In this document: positions 1 through 8,841 of the stretch, piece by piece
How the letters are laid out: each line of letters begins with the position of its first letter
How positions within the stretch are numbered: the first letter of the stretch is position 1
Source: Phycisphaerae bacterium
Lineage (GTDB): Bacteria > Planctomycetota > Phycisphaerae > Sedimentisphaerales > Anaerobacaceae
Reading direction: 5' to 3'
Length of the DNA stretch: 64,000 nt
NCBI GenBank assembly: GCA_017993835.1
Contig: JAGOLX010000022.1
Span: forward strand, 25,175 to 89,174
Translations under genes and position numbers: made by a program
The notes under the pieces: generated by a model
What the model saw: only the letters and a program-made list of their open reading frames with translations
What the model was told of the DNA's origin: nothing
Databases searched by the model: none

Positions 1-882
1 GTATCGCGTCTTGGACGTCGGGATGATCCGGTGCGGCAGCACGTGAGGCACACACCACAGCACGTCGTCCGGGATCACGTAGTCCCGCCTTTCGTAATAG
101 GCGCGTGCCCTGGCGGCCCGGGAGAGCATCAGGGTGCCCCGTGTGCTGATGCCAAGCTGGAGCCGATTGTCGTGCCGCGTCGTGTGGACGATCTCGACGA
201 TGTACTCCAGAATGCCCTCGTCGACGTGGATCTGGGCCACCTCCTGCTGAATTTGGCACACCTTCTCCAGATCGAGGACCGCGTCGATCTGATCGAGCGG
301 CTGGGCCTTTGCGTGGGATCGGAGGATATCGACCTCGACCTCGGCCGCGGGATAGCCCAGAGCCAGGCGGACCAGGAAACGGTCCAACTGGGCCTCGGGC
401 AGTGGATAGGTCCCATGAAACTCCAGCGGATTCTCCGTAGCGATCACCAGGAACGGCAGGGGCAGCGGGTGCCGCTGGCCCTCGATGGTCGCCTGGTTCT
501 CGTTCATGGCCTCGAGCAAGGCCGACTGCGTCCTGGGCGAGGCCCGGTTGATCTCGTCGGCCAGCAGGATGTTGCAGAAGATCGGTCCCGGCTCGAAGCG
601 GAACTCGCCGGTGACCGGGTTGTAGATCGAGGACCCCAGGATGTCGGCCGGCAGCAGGTCGGGCGTGAATTGAATCCGCCGGAACTTCGCGTCGATGCTC
701 TTGGCCAGCGCCTTGGCCAACGTTGTCTTGCCGACGCCCGGCACGTCCTCGATCAGGATGGATCCCCCCGCCAACAAGGCGACGATCACGACGTCGATGC
801 ACTCGCTCTTGCCGTAGATGACAGTCTGCAGGTTCTCCTTCAACCGCGTCAGTTGCGGGTCCTCGGTGCGAGCGGTCGTCAC
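1..882 (-). CDS. MoxR-family AAA+ ATPase, 3' end cut by window edge
   Basis: MoxR ATPases are cytoplasmic AAA+ proteins that work as chaperones with VWA-domain partners. The start is GTG at 882-880, chosen because AGGAGG lies just upstream (around 887-892). Visible motifs are Walker A GVGKTT (residues 49-54), Walker B LLADEINR (about 106-113), and the family signature ATENP followed by LPEAQLDRF. 294 codons are in the window; family members are usually about 320-340 residues, so only the C-terminal lid end is missing. It lies 232 bases downstream of the xylanase gene on the same strand. Partner genes (DUF58, VWA) would be beyond the window edge. Confidence 0.93.
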   Translation of the reverse strand, partial: MTTARTEDPQLTRLKENLQTVIYGKSECIDVVIVALLAGGSILIEDVPGVGKTTLAKALAKSIDAKFRRIQFTPDLLPADILGSSIYNPVTGEFRFEPGPIFCNILLADEINRASPRTQSALLEAMNENQATIEGQRHPLPLPFLVIATENPLEFHGTYPLPEAQLDRFLVRLALGYPAAEVEVDILRSHAKAQPLDQIDAVLDLEKVCQIQQEVAQIHVDEGILEYIVEIVHTTRHDNRLQLGISTRGTLMLSRAARARAYYERRDYVIPDDVLWCVPHVLPHRIIPTSKTRY

Positions 883-1114
883 GTCCGGCCTCCTGAATCG
901 CCATTCCATTCGTTCGCAGGTTTCATCAGAATGTCCCTTTTCCTACGTCCTTGTCTCACGCCGTGTTCTACCTGCCGACGCGCCGAAAGCCCCTGGATAG
1001 CCGTCCGCCCGTCGGCGCCACAGACACCTCCGCGATCTCCCTCCTCAGTATACCCATCGCCACCCTACTCCACAAGCGGCATCCGCCTGTGATCCTCCGA
1101 TGACGCCTCGAAGC

Positions 1115-2359
1115 TCACGGACGCGCCACGGAGACCCGTCCGCCGCCGTCCTGCCGTCCGACGGTGACGATGACCTCCTTTTCGCAGGCAGTAACCCGGT
1201 GCCGACCGAAGAAAACGGGGAGTTCGCAGCGACCCTGCTCATCCGCCCGCCCCTTCCAGTTCGTCCACCACTGTCGGTAGATCAGGTCGCGATACGCCTG
1301 GGCCGCGGGCGTCGGCGACCAGTCGCGCCGGTAGAGGGAGGACACCGGGATCCAGTTGGCCCCCTCCCAAAACCCCCACATCAGAATGCCCTCGACCGCG
1401 GGATGGGCAAAGCAGACGCGGTAGTAGTCCACGATGGCCTTGGCTTTCGCCTGCTCCTGCTCGTCGGACAGGCGGGCGCCTCGCTGCTCGTAGTGCCTCG
1501 ACCGCTGGCCGGGGAAATTGAACTCCGTGACGCGGATCGGCAGCTTGAACTCGGCAAGCCGGTCCAGCGAGGCCCGCAGGACGACCGGGTCGAAGGAATC
1601 GCCATGCAGGTGCCCCTGCACCCCGATGCCGCCGATGGGGACTCCTTGTTCGAGCAACTGGCGAATCTGGGCAATGTAGTCATCGAGCCGCCTGCCGGTC
1701 AGGATGTCGTAATCGTTCAGGTAGAGGACCGCTTGCGGGTCCTCCTGGCGCACCCAGGCGACCATATCCCGGGTGATGTCCGAGCCGAGCCGGTCCGCGT
1801 AGTAGTTGCCGTGGATCATCTCGTTGTTCAGATCGTACTCGGCAAACCGCCCTTTGTACCTGCGTCCGACATCCCGAGCGCGGGCTTCGAGCGTCTTGCG
1901 GAGGGTCGCGTCGTCCATCGCCTTGAGCCACGGCTGCACCCGATTCGGGATACCCCAGAAGATGTTGTGCCCGCGAAGCGGGATCTCGTGTTCGCGGGTC
2001 CATTGGAGGATGGCGTCCGTGATCGAGTAATCCACCTGCCCCTGGCGAGGCTCCATGGCGTGCCATTTCAGGGCGTTTTCCGTCACCGCGGCGTTGAAGT
2101 TCTCCAGGAAGACCTGCTTGTACTTCGCCGCATCGGCGGGATTGCCCCATGGGGCGAAGACGTGGCTCGCCAGCGCCGCGCCGAACCAGAACTCATGACG
2201 CAACTGCTCGACGCGGACCTCCGCGCCGGGCGTCGTCTCCACCACAAGCGTGCCCATGCGGACCTTGCGGATCGCCTCATCGAGGTCGTCCGCCCGGACG
2301 CCTCCAACGCCAAGACAAATCAATGCTGCCGCAAAGAACAGAACGCCGCAAATGCGCAT
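1115..2359 (-). CDS. Secreted endo-1,4-beta-xylanase, glycoside hydrolase family 10
   Basis: GH10 enzymes cleave internal beta-1,4 bonds of xylan with retention. The protein is 414 aa. ATG at 2359 was chosen because AAAGGAG sits 8 bases upstream and a signal peptide (hydrophobic residues about 5-21, ending VRA-DD) follows directly; an upstream ATG in the same frame has no such support. The catalytic acid/base is E180 in YDLNNEMIHG and the nucleophile is E279 in RVTEFNF, both at GH10 spacing. The segment before the barrel (LVVETTPGAEVRVEQ) is the small N-terminal domain often seen in bacterial GH10 proteins. No carbohydrate-binding module or anchor is visible. Probably exported to the periplasm or outside. 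Confidence 0.92.
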   Translation of the reverse strand: MRICGVLFFAAALICLGVGGVRADDLDEAIRKVRMGTLVVETTPGAEVRVEQLRHEFWFGAALASHVFAPWGNPADAAKYKQVFLENFNAAVTENALKWHAMEPRQGQVDYSITDAILQWTREHEIPLRGHNIFWGIPNRVQPWLKAMDDATLRKTLEARARDVGRRYKGRFAEYDLNNEMIHGNYYADRLGSDITRDMVAWVRQEDPQAVLYLNDYDILTGRRLDDYIAQIRQLLEQGVPIGGIGVQGHLHGDSFDPVVLRASLDRLAEFKLPIRVTEFNFPGQRSRHYEQRGARLSDEQEQAKAKAIVDYYRVCFAHPAVEGILMWGFWEGANWIPVSSLYRRDWSPTPAAQAYRDLIYRQWWTNWKGRADEQGRCELPVFFGRHRVTACEKEVIVTVGRQDGGGRVSVARP

Positions 2360-2426
2360 GGGGATAACTCCTTTCGAAGGGGTCGTTGCCGCACCGTGAT
2401 GACGCTCCTGCGCCTTCATTCGGCAG

Positions 2427-2455
2427 ATCGTATGCTCCCGCCAGGCCAACGTCAA
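2427..2455 (-). promoter_or_regulatory. Sigma70-like promoter of the xylanase gene
   Basis: On the minus strand, TTGACG (2455-2450) is separated by 17 bases from TACGAT (2432-2427). It lies about 70 bases upstream of the xylanase start. Read by eye; no expression evidence. Confidence 0.5.
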
Positions 2456-2507
2456 CTGCGAGGAAGCTGGAGAAGTGCTCGCCCACCGGCGACAGTAACC
2501 CCTCCCC

Positions 2508-2536
2508 TTGAATCCCCGCGGCCCAGGCGGTACAAT
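2508..2536 (+). promoter_or_regulatory. Sigma70-like promoter of the 2591 gene
   Basis: TTGAAT (2508-2513), 17-base spacer, TACAAT (2531-2536), giving a leader of roughly 45 bases before the ATG at 2591. It is divergent from the xylanase promoter. Confidence 0.6.
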
Positions 2537-2590
2537 TCCATCGGTCAGCAGAAGCCGGGTGTTCTTTCGTTCATCACGATGGGAGGTCCC

Positions 2591-4378
2591 ATGAGTACCG
2601 TTGCGTCATCTCGACGTTGGCTGTGCAGTGTGGTCTTGTTGGCGAGCGTTGCGAACGGCAGTCTTCAGTCGTCGCCGGGCAAGGGCTGGCCCGACGAGCG
2701 GCCTGCCAATCCCCCGGCGGCTGTCGGCGCTCCGGCCACGCGGACGACGGACCCCGAGGCGCTGGCCAAGGACGTGATCGCCAGGATGGACAAGGCCTAC
2801 TATCAACTGTGGGATGATCCCGTAATCGGCTTCGACGCAGTCTACGACGTGAACGAGGACGGCCGCAAGCTCGGGCCTCTCCAGGTCGCCTTCAGCATCG
2901 ACGCGAACGGCGGGCACTTCGCCTCGAAGCTCCCGGAGGAGACTGCCTCTTCCCCGACGATGTACGGCTACTTCGAGAACGCCTGGCTGGAATCCCTGTT
3001 CAAGTCGTTCCCCGCCGAGAAGGGCAGCGCCACACGGAACGGGGACGCCTTCAATCTCTTCTACAAGGACCCGAGTCAGGACATTCGATCGCGGACGCTC
3101 TCGGTCTCCGGCGATTACCAGCTCGGCTACGTCTACGAGGCGGGGACAGACCTGAGCCAGAACAAGCTGACGTACAAGGTCCAGACCCTTGATGGCAGGC
3201 ATTTCGTCGAGTCGTTCAAACGGGACTTCGCGGCGATCATGCCTCCCAACCGCGGACGCTTGTTCCTGACCTATCTGTACACGTATGCCCGCCAGGACGG
3301 CGTTCCCTTCATCCAGACGCTCCATATCGATTACCAGGCTGAGTCCGGGGAGACGACGACCGAGTACAAGTGGGACTTCCGGCTCAGGAGCGTCGCGATC
3401 AAGAAGTCGCCGGCGCAGAGCCCGGCCGCAACCGCGGCGGCGACGGACACGGGCCGTGACGCAGGTGCGACGCCCGAACGCCCCAAGAAGCCGAACAAGA
3501 TAACCACGCAATGGGATGAACTGTCCCAGGAGGTCATTGCGGGCATCTGCCGCTCGAACGCCGACTTCGGCGCGATGCCCACCTTTGCCCGCAGCTTGCG
3601 GTGCGATATCGACGTGCAGATCACGTCCCCCCTGTTCGCGCCCGCTTCCGGCACGCTGAACTACTGGTGGGAAGACGCCGACGACAACGGCCTGCTGGTC
3701 GGAGAGGAGATCCAGATCGAGACGGCCTTCGCGTCCAGTCCGCAGATGCGTCTGCTGATGAAGGACATCGAGCGAGCGCTGATCCTCCAGACCGCCACGG
3801 CGGGCGCCAACGTCTTCCGCGATCACTTCATCCAGACCGTCCGGATCGCCGAGGGGTACAAGATGAAGCTCGTCCCCACGGAAAAGGACAAGCCCGTCAA
3901 CGAGAGGGCCCGAGAGGACAAGAACAATCTCCTCGCGAATCGCGGCTACGACGTCCTGTATCTGACGGTGAGCCCGGACTTCCGGATACAGCGGATGCGC
4001 GCCGTCAAGGAGGCGACGGAAACGGAAATGGTGCTGAACGCCGAGTACGAGAAGATCGCGGGGGTGTGGACTCCCACCAGGTACTACCGGGAGGTCGCAC
4101 AAGGCGGACGACGCACGAGCACCGAGAACATGCGATGCGAATACGCCATGATCAACGGGTTCCCCACGATGAAGAAGCTGACCATCGACCTGGGACTGAT
4201 CACCAGCCAGGGCACCATGTCGATGAAACAGGAATACACCGTCCGCAATCCCCAAATCGCCTGGCGGAACCAGCCGCTGGACGCCAGCAAGTTCGTCGGC
4301 GGCCAGGACGACGAGGCCTTGTTCCAGGCCAAGCCAAAGAAGCCTGGCGTGGATGAAGACGCCGCTTTGTTCCGGTAG
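2591..4378 (+). CDS. Secreted protein of unknown function (595 aa)
   Basis: I do not recognise a family with confidence. The ATG at 2591 is preceded by GGGAGGT (2581-2587); the open frame extends far upstream, but that part is only the antisense of the xylanase gene. An N-terminal signal peptide (hydrophobic residues about 10-22) is followed by a low-complexity Pro/Ala linker. Two globular parts flank a second Pro/Ala-rich linker (about residues 275-300). The C-terminal part (YLTVSPDFRIQRMRA... GVWTPTRYYREV... QGTMSMKQEYTV) has the strand-rich look of LolA/LolB-like periplasmic proteins, but this is weak. A 54-base gap to the next gene suggests co-transcription. Confidence 0.75.
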   Translation: MSTVASSRRWLCSVVLLASVANGSLQSSPGKGWPDERPANPPAAVGAPATRTTDPEALAKDVIARMDKAYYQLWDDPVIGFDAVYDVNEDGRKLGPLQVAFSIDANGGHFASKLPEETASSPTMYGYFENAWLESLFKSFPAEKGSATRNGDAFNLFYKDPSQDIRSRTLSVSGDYQLGYVYEAGTDLSQNKLTYKVQTLDGRHFVESFKRDFAAIMPPNRGRLFLTYLYTYARQDGVPFIQTLHIDYQAESGETTTEYKWDFRLRSVAIKKSPAQSPAATAAATDTGRDAGATPERPKKPNKITTQWDELSQEVIAGICRSNADFGAMPTFARSLRCDIDVQITSPLFAPASGTLNYWWEDADDNGLLVGEEIQIETAFASSPQMRLLMKDIERALILQTATAGANVFRDHFIQTVRIAEGYKMKLVPTEKDKPVNERAREDKNNLLANRGYDVLYLTVSPDFRIQRMRAVKEATETEMVLNAEYEKIAGVWTPTRYYREVAQGGRRTSTENMRCEYAMINGFPTMKKLTIDLGLITSQGTMSMKQEYTVRNPQIAWRNQPLDASKFVGGQDDEALFQAKPKKPGVDEDAALFR

Positions 4379-4432
4379 CACACGAGCGAGCCGTGCAAGC
4401 CATCGAAGCCTAGTGGGAAGGGAGAACAGATC

Positions 4433-4939
4433 ATGCATTCGCCGAGGTCAGGCTTGAATTGTCGCGGCGGCACAATCGCCAACATCGTGACGGCAGTCCT
4501 CTTTTTCGGTCTCTTGGCCGCCGGCGCCTTCTGGGTCATCAAGACCGCAGGCCACGCGAGCAAGCAGTACACCACGGAGGTGATTCACGCACAGAAGAGC
4601 TCCACGACGCTGAGCTGTCAGATGAATTTCCGCTCGATAGCACAGTGTTTGCAGGCCTTCGCCATCGGCGGCGAGGGTTTTCCCGCCGATCAGCAGGAAT
4701 TCATCAGCGCCTGCGGCGGGCGTTCGAAGCTGCTCCGCTGCCCCGATCCTTGCGGCGTAGAATACATCTACATTCCCGGCGCGAGGCCCGACATGCCTGA
4801 GACCACCGTCCTGGTGTACGAGGCCAAGCCCGTTCACGAGGGTCGCTGCAACGTCCTGTTCCTGGGCGGGCAGATCGAGGCCCTCACGCCGGACAAGCTC
4901 CAGCCGTACCTCGACGCGACACTGGCCCAGCGTCGTTGA
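4433..4939 (+). CDS. Small membrane-anchored protein, DUF1559-like C-terminal motif
   Basis: 168 aa with one N-terminal membrane segment (about residues 14-36) and an external domain. GGAAGGGAG lies upstream of the ATG. The C-terminal stretch HEGRCNVLFLGGQIEAL resembles the H-x9-DG-type ending of planctomycete DUF1559 pseudopilin-like proteins, but the N-terminus lacks the G-F-T-L-x-E prepilin site, so it is probably anchored and not processed. Four cysteines in the external part (for example SCQMNF, LLRCPDPCG) could form disulfides. Function unknown; probably in one transcription unit with the preceding secreted protein. Confidence 0.7.
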   Translation: MHSPRSGLNCRGGTIANIVTAVLFFGLLAAGAFWVIKTAGHASKQYTTEVIHAQKSSTTLSCQMNFRSIAQCLQAFAIGGEGFPADQQEFISACGGRSKLLRCPDPCGVEYIYIPGARPDMPETTVLVYEAKPVHEGRCNVLFLGGQIEALTPDKLQPYLDATLAQRR

Positions 4940-4964
4940 AGGCTCGTCACAACTATCGATTGTC

Positions 4965-4984
4965 ATTCCCGCGTAAGCGGGAAT
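4965..4984. repeat. dRS3-like short palindrome
   Basis: ATTCCC, eight bases, GGGAAT, with the inner GCGTAAGC also partly symmetric. This is the form of neisserial dRS3 repeats (ATTCCC-N8-GGGAAT) and of similar dispersed palindromes in other phyla. It lies between two convergent genes. A related pair of arms occurs at 34171-34254. Confidence 0.6.
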
Positions 4985-5079
4985 CCACTCTCTGGGACGC
5001 GACACACGCCAGATCCTCCGAATTCCTGCCGTTGATGTCACGCCTTTGCAGTGCGCAAGTGGCAGCGCCCCCTGTACAG

Positions 5080-5946
5080 TCAGAACTCCAGCAGCTTCAG
5101 GACGTCCTCGATAGTCCCCTCCTTGGTGACCCGACGGCCCGGCTCATCGGCTTTGTCGAAGACCAGCCATTCCTTCTTCGCCTGGATGGGCAGCGAGAGC
5201 TTGTAGGGTTGGCATTCCCCGATGGCTGCCATCGCCCGACGAGCACCTTCGTACAGCGCCTGGCGAGTCTCTTCGAACGGATACAGCTCCGCCGATTCCC
5301 TCGCGATGCCCCGCTTCGTGGCAACCGTGACACATTCGGGTCCGAAGAACCTGGTTGCCTCTCGACAAGTCGCCTCGTCGCCCGTGACCAGAATGGTCGG
5401 GATACCGTAGCATCCAGCGATAGCAGCGCACTGGACCAGTTCGCCCGACTCGACGCCGTTGTACCAATAGCGGTTCTCCGACCGCGACGACTGCGTATGG
5501 CAGAGCACGCCGTCGGGCGTTCCCATCATGGCGTGTGCACCGAGTTGTACGAGACCCGCGAAGGAGCCGTCGAGACCCGTGAGCGGGCCGGGTCGCGGGA
5601 TACCGGTAATGTACCTCGCGCCGGGCTCCATCAGGTGGGGGACGAAGGCCTGTGACCCGTGCCCGTCCAGGACGACGATATCGGTCGCGCCACCCGCCCG
5701 CAGGCCGCGGACGACCGCCGCGATGTCGCCCATGAGGTACTCCTTGGCTGTTTCGCCCAGCGGATTGCCCGGCTCGCGGGTCTGGGCGAACTTGTACACC
5801 CCGCTGGCCCCTTCCAGATCGGTGACAATATAGATCCGCAGCGGCTTTGCCGCCCCCGCCGACGTGAGGCAGGTCGGCGCGAGCATCGCACACGCCAGAG
5901 AAATGAGCATCGTTCGCGCTAGCAAAGTCAGTCTCGATTGGCTCAT
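5080..5946 (-). CDS. Secreted D-aminopeptidase, DppA-like peptidase family M55
   Basis: M55 enzymes remove N-terminal D-amino acids from peptides using two zinc ions. ATG at 5946 is chosen because GGAGGTG precedes it and a signal peptide follows (hydrophobic residues about 8-25). All five expected metal ligands are present: D43 and E45 (VTDLEGASG), H96 (VLDGHGS), H138 (GAHAMMG) and E166 (NGVESGE), matching D8, E10, H60, H104 and E133 of Bacillus DppA. 288 aa is slightly longer than DppA owing to the leader. It stands alone, so a role in recycling D-amino-acid peptides, for example from peptidoglycan, is inference. Confidence 0.9.
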   Translation of the reverse strand: MSQSRLTLLARTMLISLACAMLAPTCLTSAGAAKPLRIYIVTDLEGASGVYKFAQTREPGNPLGETAKEYLMGDIAAVVRGLRAGGATDIVVLDGHGSQAFVPHLMEPGARYITGIPRPGPLTGLDGSFAGLVQLGAHAMMGTPDGVLCHTQSSRSENRYWYNGVESGELVQCAAIAGCYGIPTILVTGDEATCREATRFFGPECVTVATKRGIARESAELYPFEETRQALYEGARRAMAAIGECQPYKLSLPIQAKKEWLVFDKADEPGRRVTKEGTIEDVLKLLEF

Positions 5947-5998
5947 CGTTCGCACCTCCATCATCCAGGTTGGTTGCACAGCCGTTTGGGACAGACAG

Positions 5999-6028
5999 AC
6001 TGTACCGCCAAGCCAACGGCAATTTCAA
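5999..6028 (-). promoter_or_regulatory. Sigma70-like promoter of the M55 peptidase
   Basis: Minus strand TTGAAA (6028-6023), 18-base spacer, TACAGT (6004-5999), about 50 bases upstream of the start. Confidence 0.45.
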
Positions 6029-6041
6029 GCATCATTCCCGC

Positions 6042-6070
6042 TTGAAATCGGTGCTCCTCTGTCGTATCCT
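6042..6070 (+). promoter_or_regulatory. Sigma70-like promoter of the CDP-alcohol transferase gene
   Basis: TTGAAA (6042-6047), 17-base spacer, TATCCT (6065-6070). It points away from the peptidase promoter only 13 bases away. Confidence 0.45.
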
Positions 6071-6109
6071 CATCGCGTTCGGAGATGATACCGGGTATGT
6101 GTCGCTGGT

Positions 6110-6850
6110 ATGAAGACGGAGGTGCGGAATCATGGGGCTTCCATGGATGCGACGGCAAAAGCGTTTCAGGGCGACAAGAAACTCCCGCTAAGGTCTCCTC
6201 TGGCGAAGGCGGAGAAACGGCTGATCGACTGGCTCGTGCCTCGGTTCCCGCGATGGATCGAGGGCTATCATCTGACGCTGACGACAATCCTGTGGAGCGC
6301 CGGGCTCATCCTCTTCGGATACCTGGCCCGTTGGAGTCTTCATTGGCTTTGGCTGGCGTCGCTCATGCTGGCCCTCCAGTGGTTCACGGATTGCTTCGAC
6401 GGGGCGCTGGGCCGCTACCGCGACACCGGCATCCCCAAGTGGGGCTATTTCATGGATCACTTCCTCGACTTCGTCTTCATGTGCTCGGCCCTGCTCGGCT
6501 ATGCCTTGCTGTTCGACGGCCTGCACCGCCTGTTGTTCCTGATCCTGATCCCGATCTTCGGGGCATTCATGGTCAACTCCTACCTGTCATTCGCAGCGAC
6601 CAGCGAGTTCAAGATCACTTTTCTGGGGACCGGCCCGACGGAGCTTCGTCTGGCACTGATCGTTCTGAATACGGCCATCATTCTCTTCGGCGCCGGCTTC
6701 GTGCGGAAGGCTCTGCCTTTCGCCTTGCCGCTGGCGGGGATCGTGCTGGTCGTGGTCGTCTTCCGCACACAGAAGTACATCTGGCACATCGACATGGAAG
6801 ACAGACGCAGAAGGACGTGTCTCGTCGGAGGGAGGAAATCCATACCTTGA
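6110..6850 (+). CDS. CDP-alcohol phosphatidyltransferase-like membrane protein
   Basis: Members of this family transfer a phospho-alcohol group from a CDP donor in the membrane, usually in phospholipid synthesis. The signature D-x2-DG-x2-[AG]R-x9-G-x3-D-x3-D is complete at about residues 103-130 (FTDCFDGALGRYRDTG, then GYFMDHFLD), with Gly where Ala is usual. Five or six hydrophobic segments are visible. The start is uncertain: ATG 6110 or the in-frame ATG 6143; neither has a well-placed ribosome site. The substrate cannot be told. Neighbours give no pathway context. Confidence 0.82.
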   Translation: MKTEVRNHGASMDATAKAFQGDKKLPLRSPLAKAEKRLIDWLVPRFPRWIEGYHLTLTTILWSAGLILFGYLARWSLHWLWLASLMLALQWFTDCFDGALGRYRDTGIPKWGYFMDHFLDFVFMCSALLGYALLFDGLHRLLFLILIPIFGAFMVNSYLSFAATSEFKITFLGTGPTELRLALIVLNTAIILFGAGFVRKALPFALPLAGIVLVVVVFRTQKYIWHIDMEDRRRRTCLVGGRKSIP

Positions 6851-6876
6851 GACCGTGACTTCTTGACCCTTGGGTG

Positions 6877-6905
6877 TTGCCGACGTTCCCGGCGTATGAT
6901 AGGAT
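6877..6905 (+). promoter_or_regulatory. Possible promoter of the 6954 gene
   Basis: TTGCCG (6877-6882), 17-base spacer, TAGGAT (6900-6905), about 50 bases before the ATG. Confidence 0.35.
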
Positions 6906-6953
6906 AGTCCCCACGTGACAAACGTATAGGACTCAACCGTTAGGAGGCCAACC

Positions 6954-8783
6954 ATGCTGCAATTCCGTGGGTACAACCGTATCGTGGTGCAAATCGTAAC
7001 TTGCGCGCTGGGCGTCGCGGTTCTGGCGGGCACACCGGCTCTCCAGGCGGCTCAGCCAGCCGATCTGGTCCGCCAGATCGAAACAAAGCTGTCCAGCGTA
7101 CAGCGCCAGACCGTCACGGCGCCGAGTCAGGCCGAAAAGGACCTGCTCGCAACCCGCGACCTGCTCGGTCAACTGAAGGCGGCGTCCCCCAGTCATGAGA
7201 AGCTGGCCGCCCTTCAGAAGCGATTCGACGACCTCCAGGGAAAGCTCGAGAAGCGACTGGGACGACCGGTCGGCGGCGCCCCTGAGGCCCCGAAGCAGGA
7301 AACGGCGCCCGCACAGTCGCAGGCCCCTGCTTCCGATCTGCCCAGCGCGGTCGTCTCGCAACTGAAGAAGCTCGATACCGCGTTGACCGCCGCGAGCACG
7401 GCTCTGGAGAAGAGCCAACTCCAAACCGCAAACCGTCGGCTGGGCGAGGCCAAGAAGGTGATGAACGAGATCCAGAGCCGATACGGGACGAAGATCCCTG
7501 CCGGCAACGAGCAGATGAAGACCGCCACTGAGCGTCTGAACGCGGTATCCGCCAAGGTGGCGGACGCCAATGCCAATGCCGCGGCAATCGCCGCGGCCGA
7601 GGCCGCCGCGAAGGAGAAGAGAGAGGCCCAGTCCAAGGAGTGGATCGCGAAGTTCGCATCCTTCTTCGACTACAAAGGCGACCTGTACCTGCGGATGGGC
7701 GCGGAGTTCAACAGCGCTTCGCCGGAGGATCAGCAGAAGACCCGGCAGGCCTACGCCAAGGCCAACGAACTCCTCCCGACCTACCGGGCGACCGAGTTCC
7801 CCAATGGCAAGACGCAGGAACTGATGTGGCTGGAGCAAAGGCTGACGGGCTATGTGACGATCTACAACGAGGACGAGGCTCGCAGCAAGCAGGAGCAATC
7901 CTGCCGCAAGTGGGTCGACGCGTTCCGGCCGTATGTGGAGGTCGGCGCGGGCAGCCCGAAATACCTCGTCGTCGGCGTGACGGTCGATCAGGACGAGATC
8001 ACCCAGCGTGCCGCCCTGCTGGAGGAGGCCAAGACCCTTTGGCAGAGCTACGAGGGTGGCGGCGAGTTCCCGCACGGCAAGAGCCGCGAGTTGCTGGCAC
8101 TCGAAGCACAGATGCAGCAACGACTGGCGGAGATGCCCGAGTCGCTGCGTCAGAGCCGGGCGCTCGTTTCCGCGGATGTCGATAAGGAGTTCACGCGGGT
8201 TCTGGACTACCTCACGGCCGACACCGGCTGGAAGGAGGATATCACCAAGAAACCGAACCTCGTCATGGAGCGCGATCTGGCGCCCTTGCGCGAGGCATTG
8301 CAGCGATATGCCAACATGGCCGGCGCGGATGCCGCCAAACTGGCGACCCTCCGCGAGACGATGACCAAGATCGAGCAGCAGGACCAGGCGAACCGCGCCG
8401 TGCGGGCCGAGCGGACGTACATGGAGCCCGACCAATACGAAGGCGACGACGCCGACGACCTCCGCCGCAAAGCGGGCCAAATCGTGAAAGACAAGGTCGC
8501 CCAGGCCCAGGTCCTCCGCACGACGCTGCCCGCTGAGGACTGGAAGCAGGAGAGCGTGGTCGAGTGGACGGACACCACGCACACGGCGTTGCGATACCGC
8601 AACACGCGGTTCATGACCGCCCACGTGGCCGCCAAAGGCGCGGACGGCAAGGTCTACCTGCACGCAGTACACCTGGCTGCAGACCGCCAGACCGACGGCA
8701 GTTGGGGCTCGCTCTACGGGCACATCATGTGGTCCGACTGGATGGCCGAGAAGAACGTCAACGAAGACCCGCCCAGCCCGTGA
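6954..8783 (+). CDS. Secreted alpha-helical protein of unknown function (609 aa)
   Basis: No family recognised. TTAGGAGG precedes the ATG. A signal peptide ends near ALQAAQ (residue about 33). The next 200 residues are charged and Ala/Lys/Glu-rich with coiled-coil character, broken by a Pro/Ala/Gln linker. The middle has two similar segments, TEFPNGKTQELMWLEQRL (about residues 282-299) and GEFPHGKSRELLALEAQM (about 373-390), each followed by a helical stretch, so the core looks like a tandem repeat. The C-terminus is more strand-like (RFMTAHVAAKGADGKVYL). Periplasmic location is inferred. Confidence 0.75.
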   Translation: MLQFRGYNRIVVQIVTCALGVAVLAGTPALQAAQPADLVRQIETKLSSVQRQTVTAPSQAEKDLLATRDLLGQLKAASPSHEKLAALQKRFDDLQGKLEKRLGRPVGGAPEAPKQETAPAQSQAPASDLPSAVVSQLKKLDTALTAASTALEKSQLQTANRRLGEAKKVMNEIQSRYGTKIPAGNEQMKTATERLNAVSAKVADANANAAAIAAAEAAAKEKREAQSKEWIAKFASFFDYKGDLYLRMGAEFNSASPEDQQKTRQAYAKANELLPTYRATEFPNGKTQELMWLEQRLTGYVTIYNEDEARSKQEQSCRKWVDAFRPYVEVGAGSPKYLVVGVTVDQDEITQRAALLEEAKTLWQSYEGGGEFPHGKSRELLALEAQMQQRLAEMPESLRQSRALVSADVDKEFTRVLDYLTADTGWKEDITKKPNLVMERDLAPLREALQRYANMAGADAAKLATLRETMTKIEQQDQANRAVRAERTYMEPDQYEGDDADDLRRKAGQIVKDKVAQAQVLRTTLPAEDWKQESVVEWTDTTHTALRYRNTRFMTAHVAAKGADGKVYLHAVHLAADRQTDGSWGSLYGHIMWSDWMAEKNVNEDPPSP

Positions 8784-8841
8784 TGCGGGCGGGATCACCG
8801 AATAGTCTCGGCGTCAGAGCGCCCCGCGCAGCGGAGTTGGC

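Noticed and set aside
1100..2590. Upstream extension of the 2591 gene frame
   Set aside because: It lies fully antisense to the GH10 gene; the promoter and GGGAGGT site fix the start at 2591.
2606..4438. Long minus-strand ORF (610 codons) opposite the secreted 2591 protein
   Set aside because: The plus-strand gene has a signal peptide, ribosome site and promoter; the reverse frame is a GC-rich shadow with skewed composition and no domain.
6933..8798. Long minus-strand ORF (621 codons)
   Set aside because: Antisense of the secreted helical protein at 6954; Leu/Arg/Gly-rich, no ribosome site and no family features.
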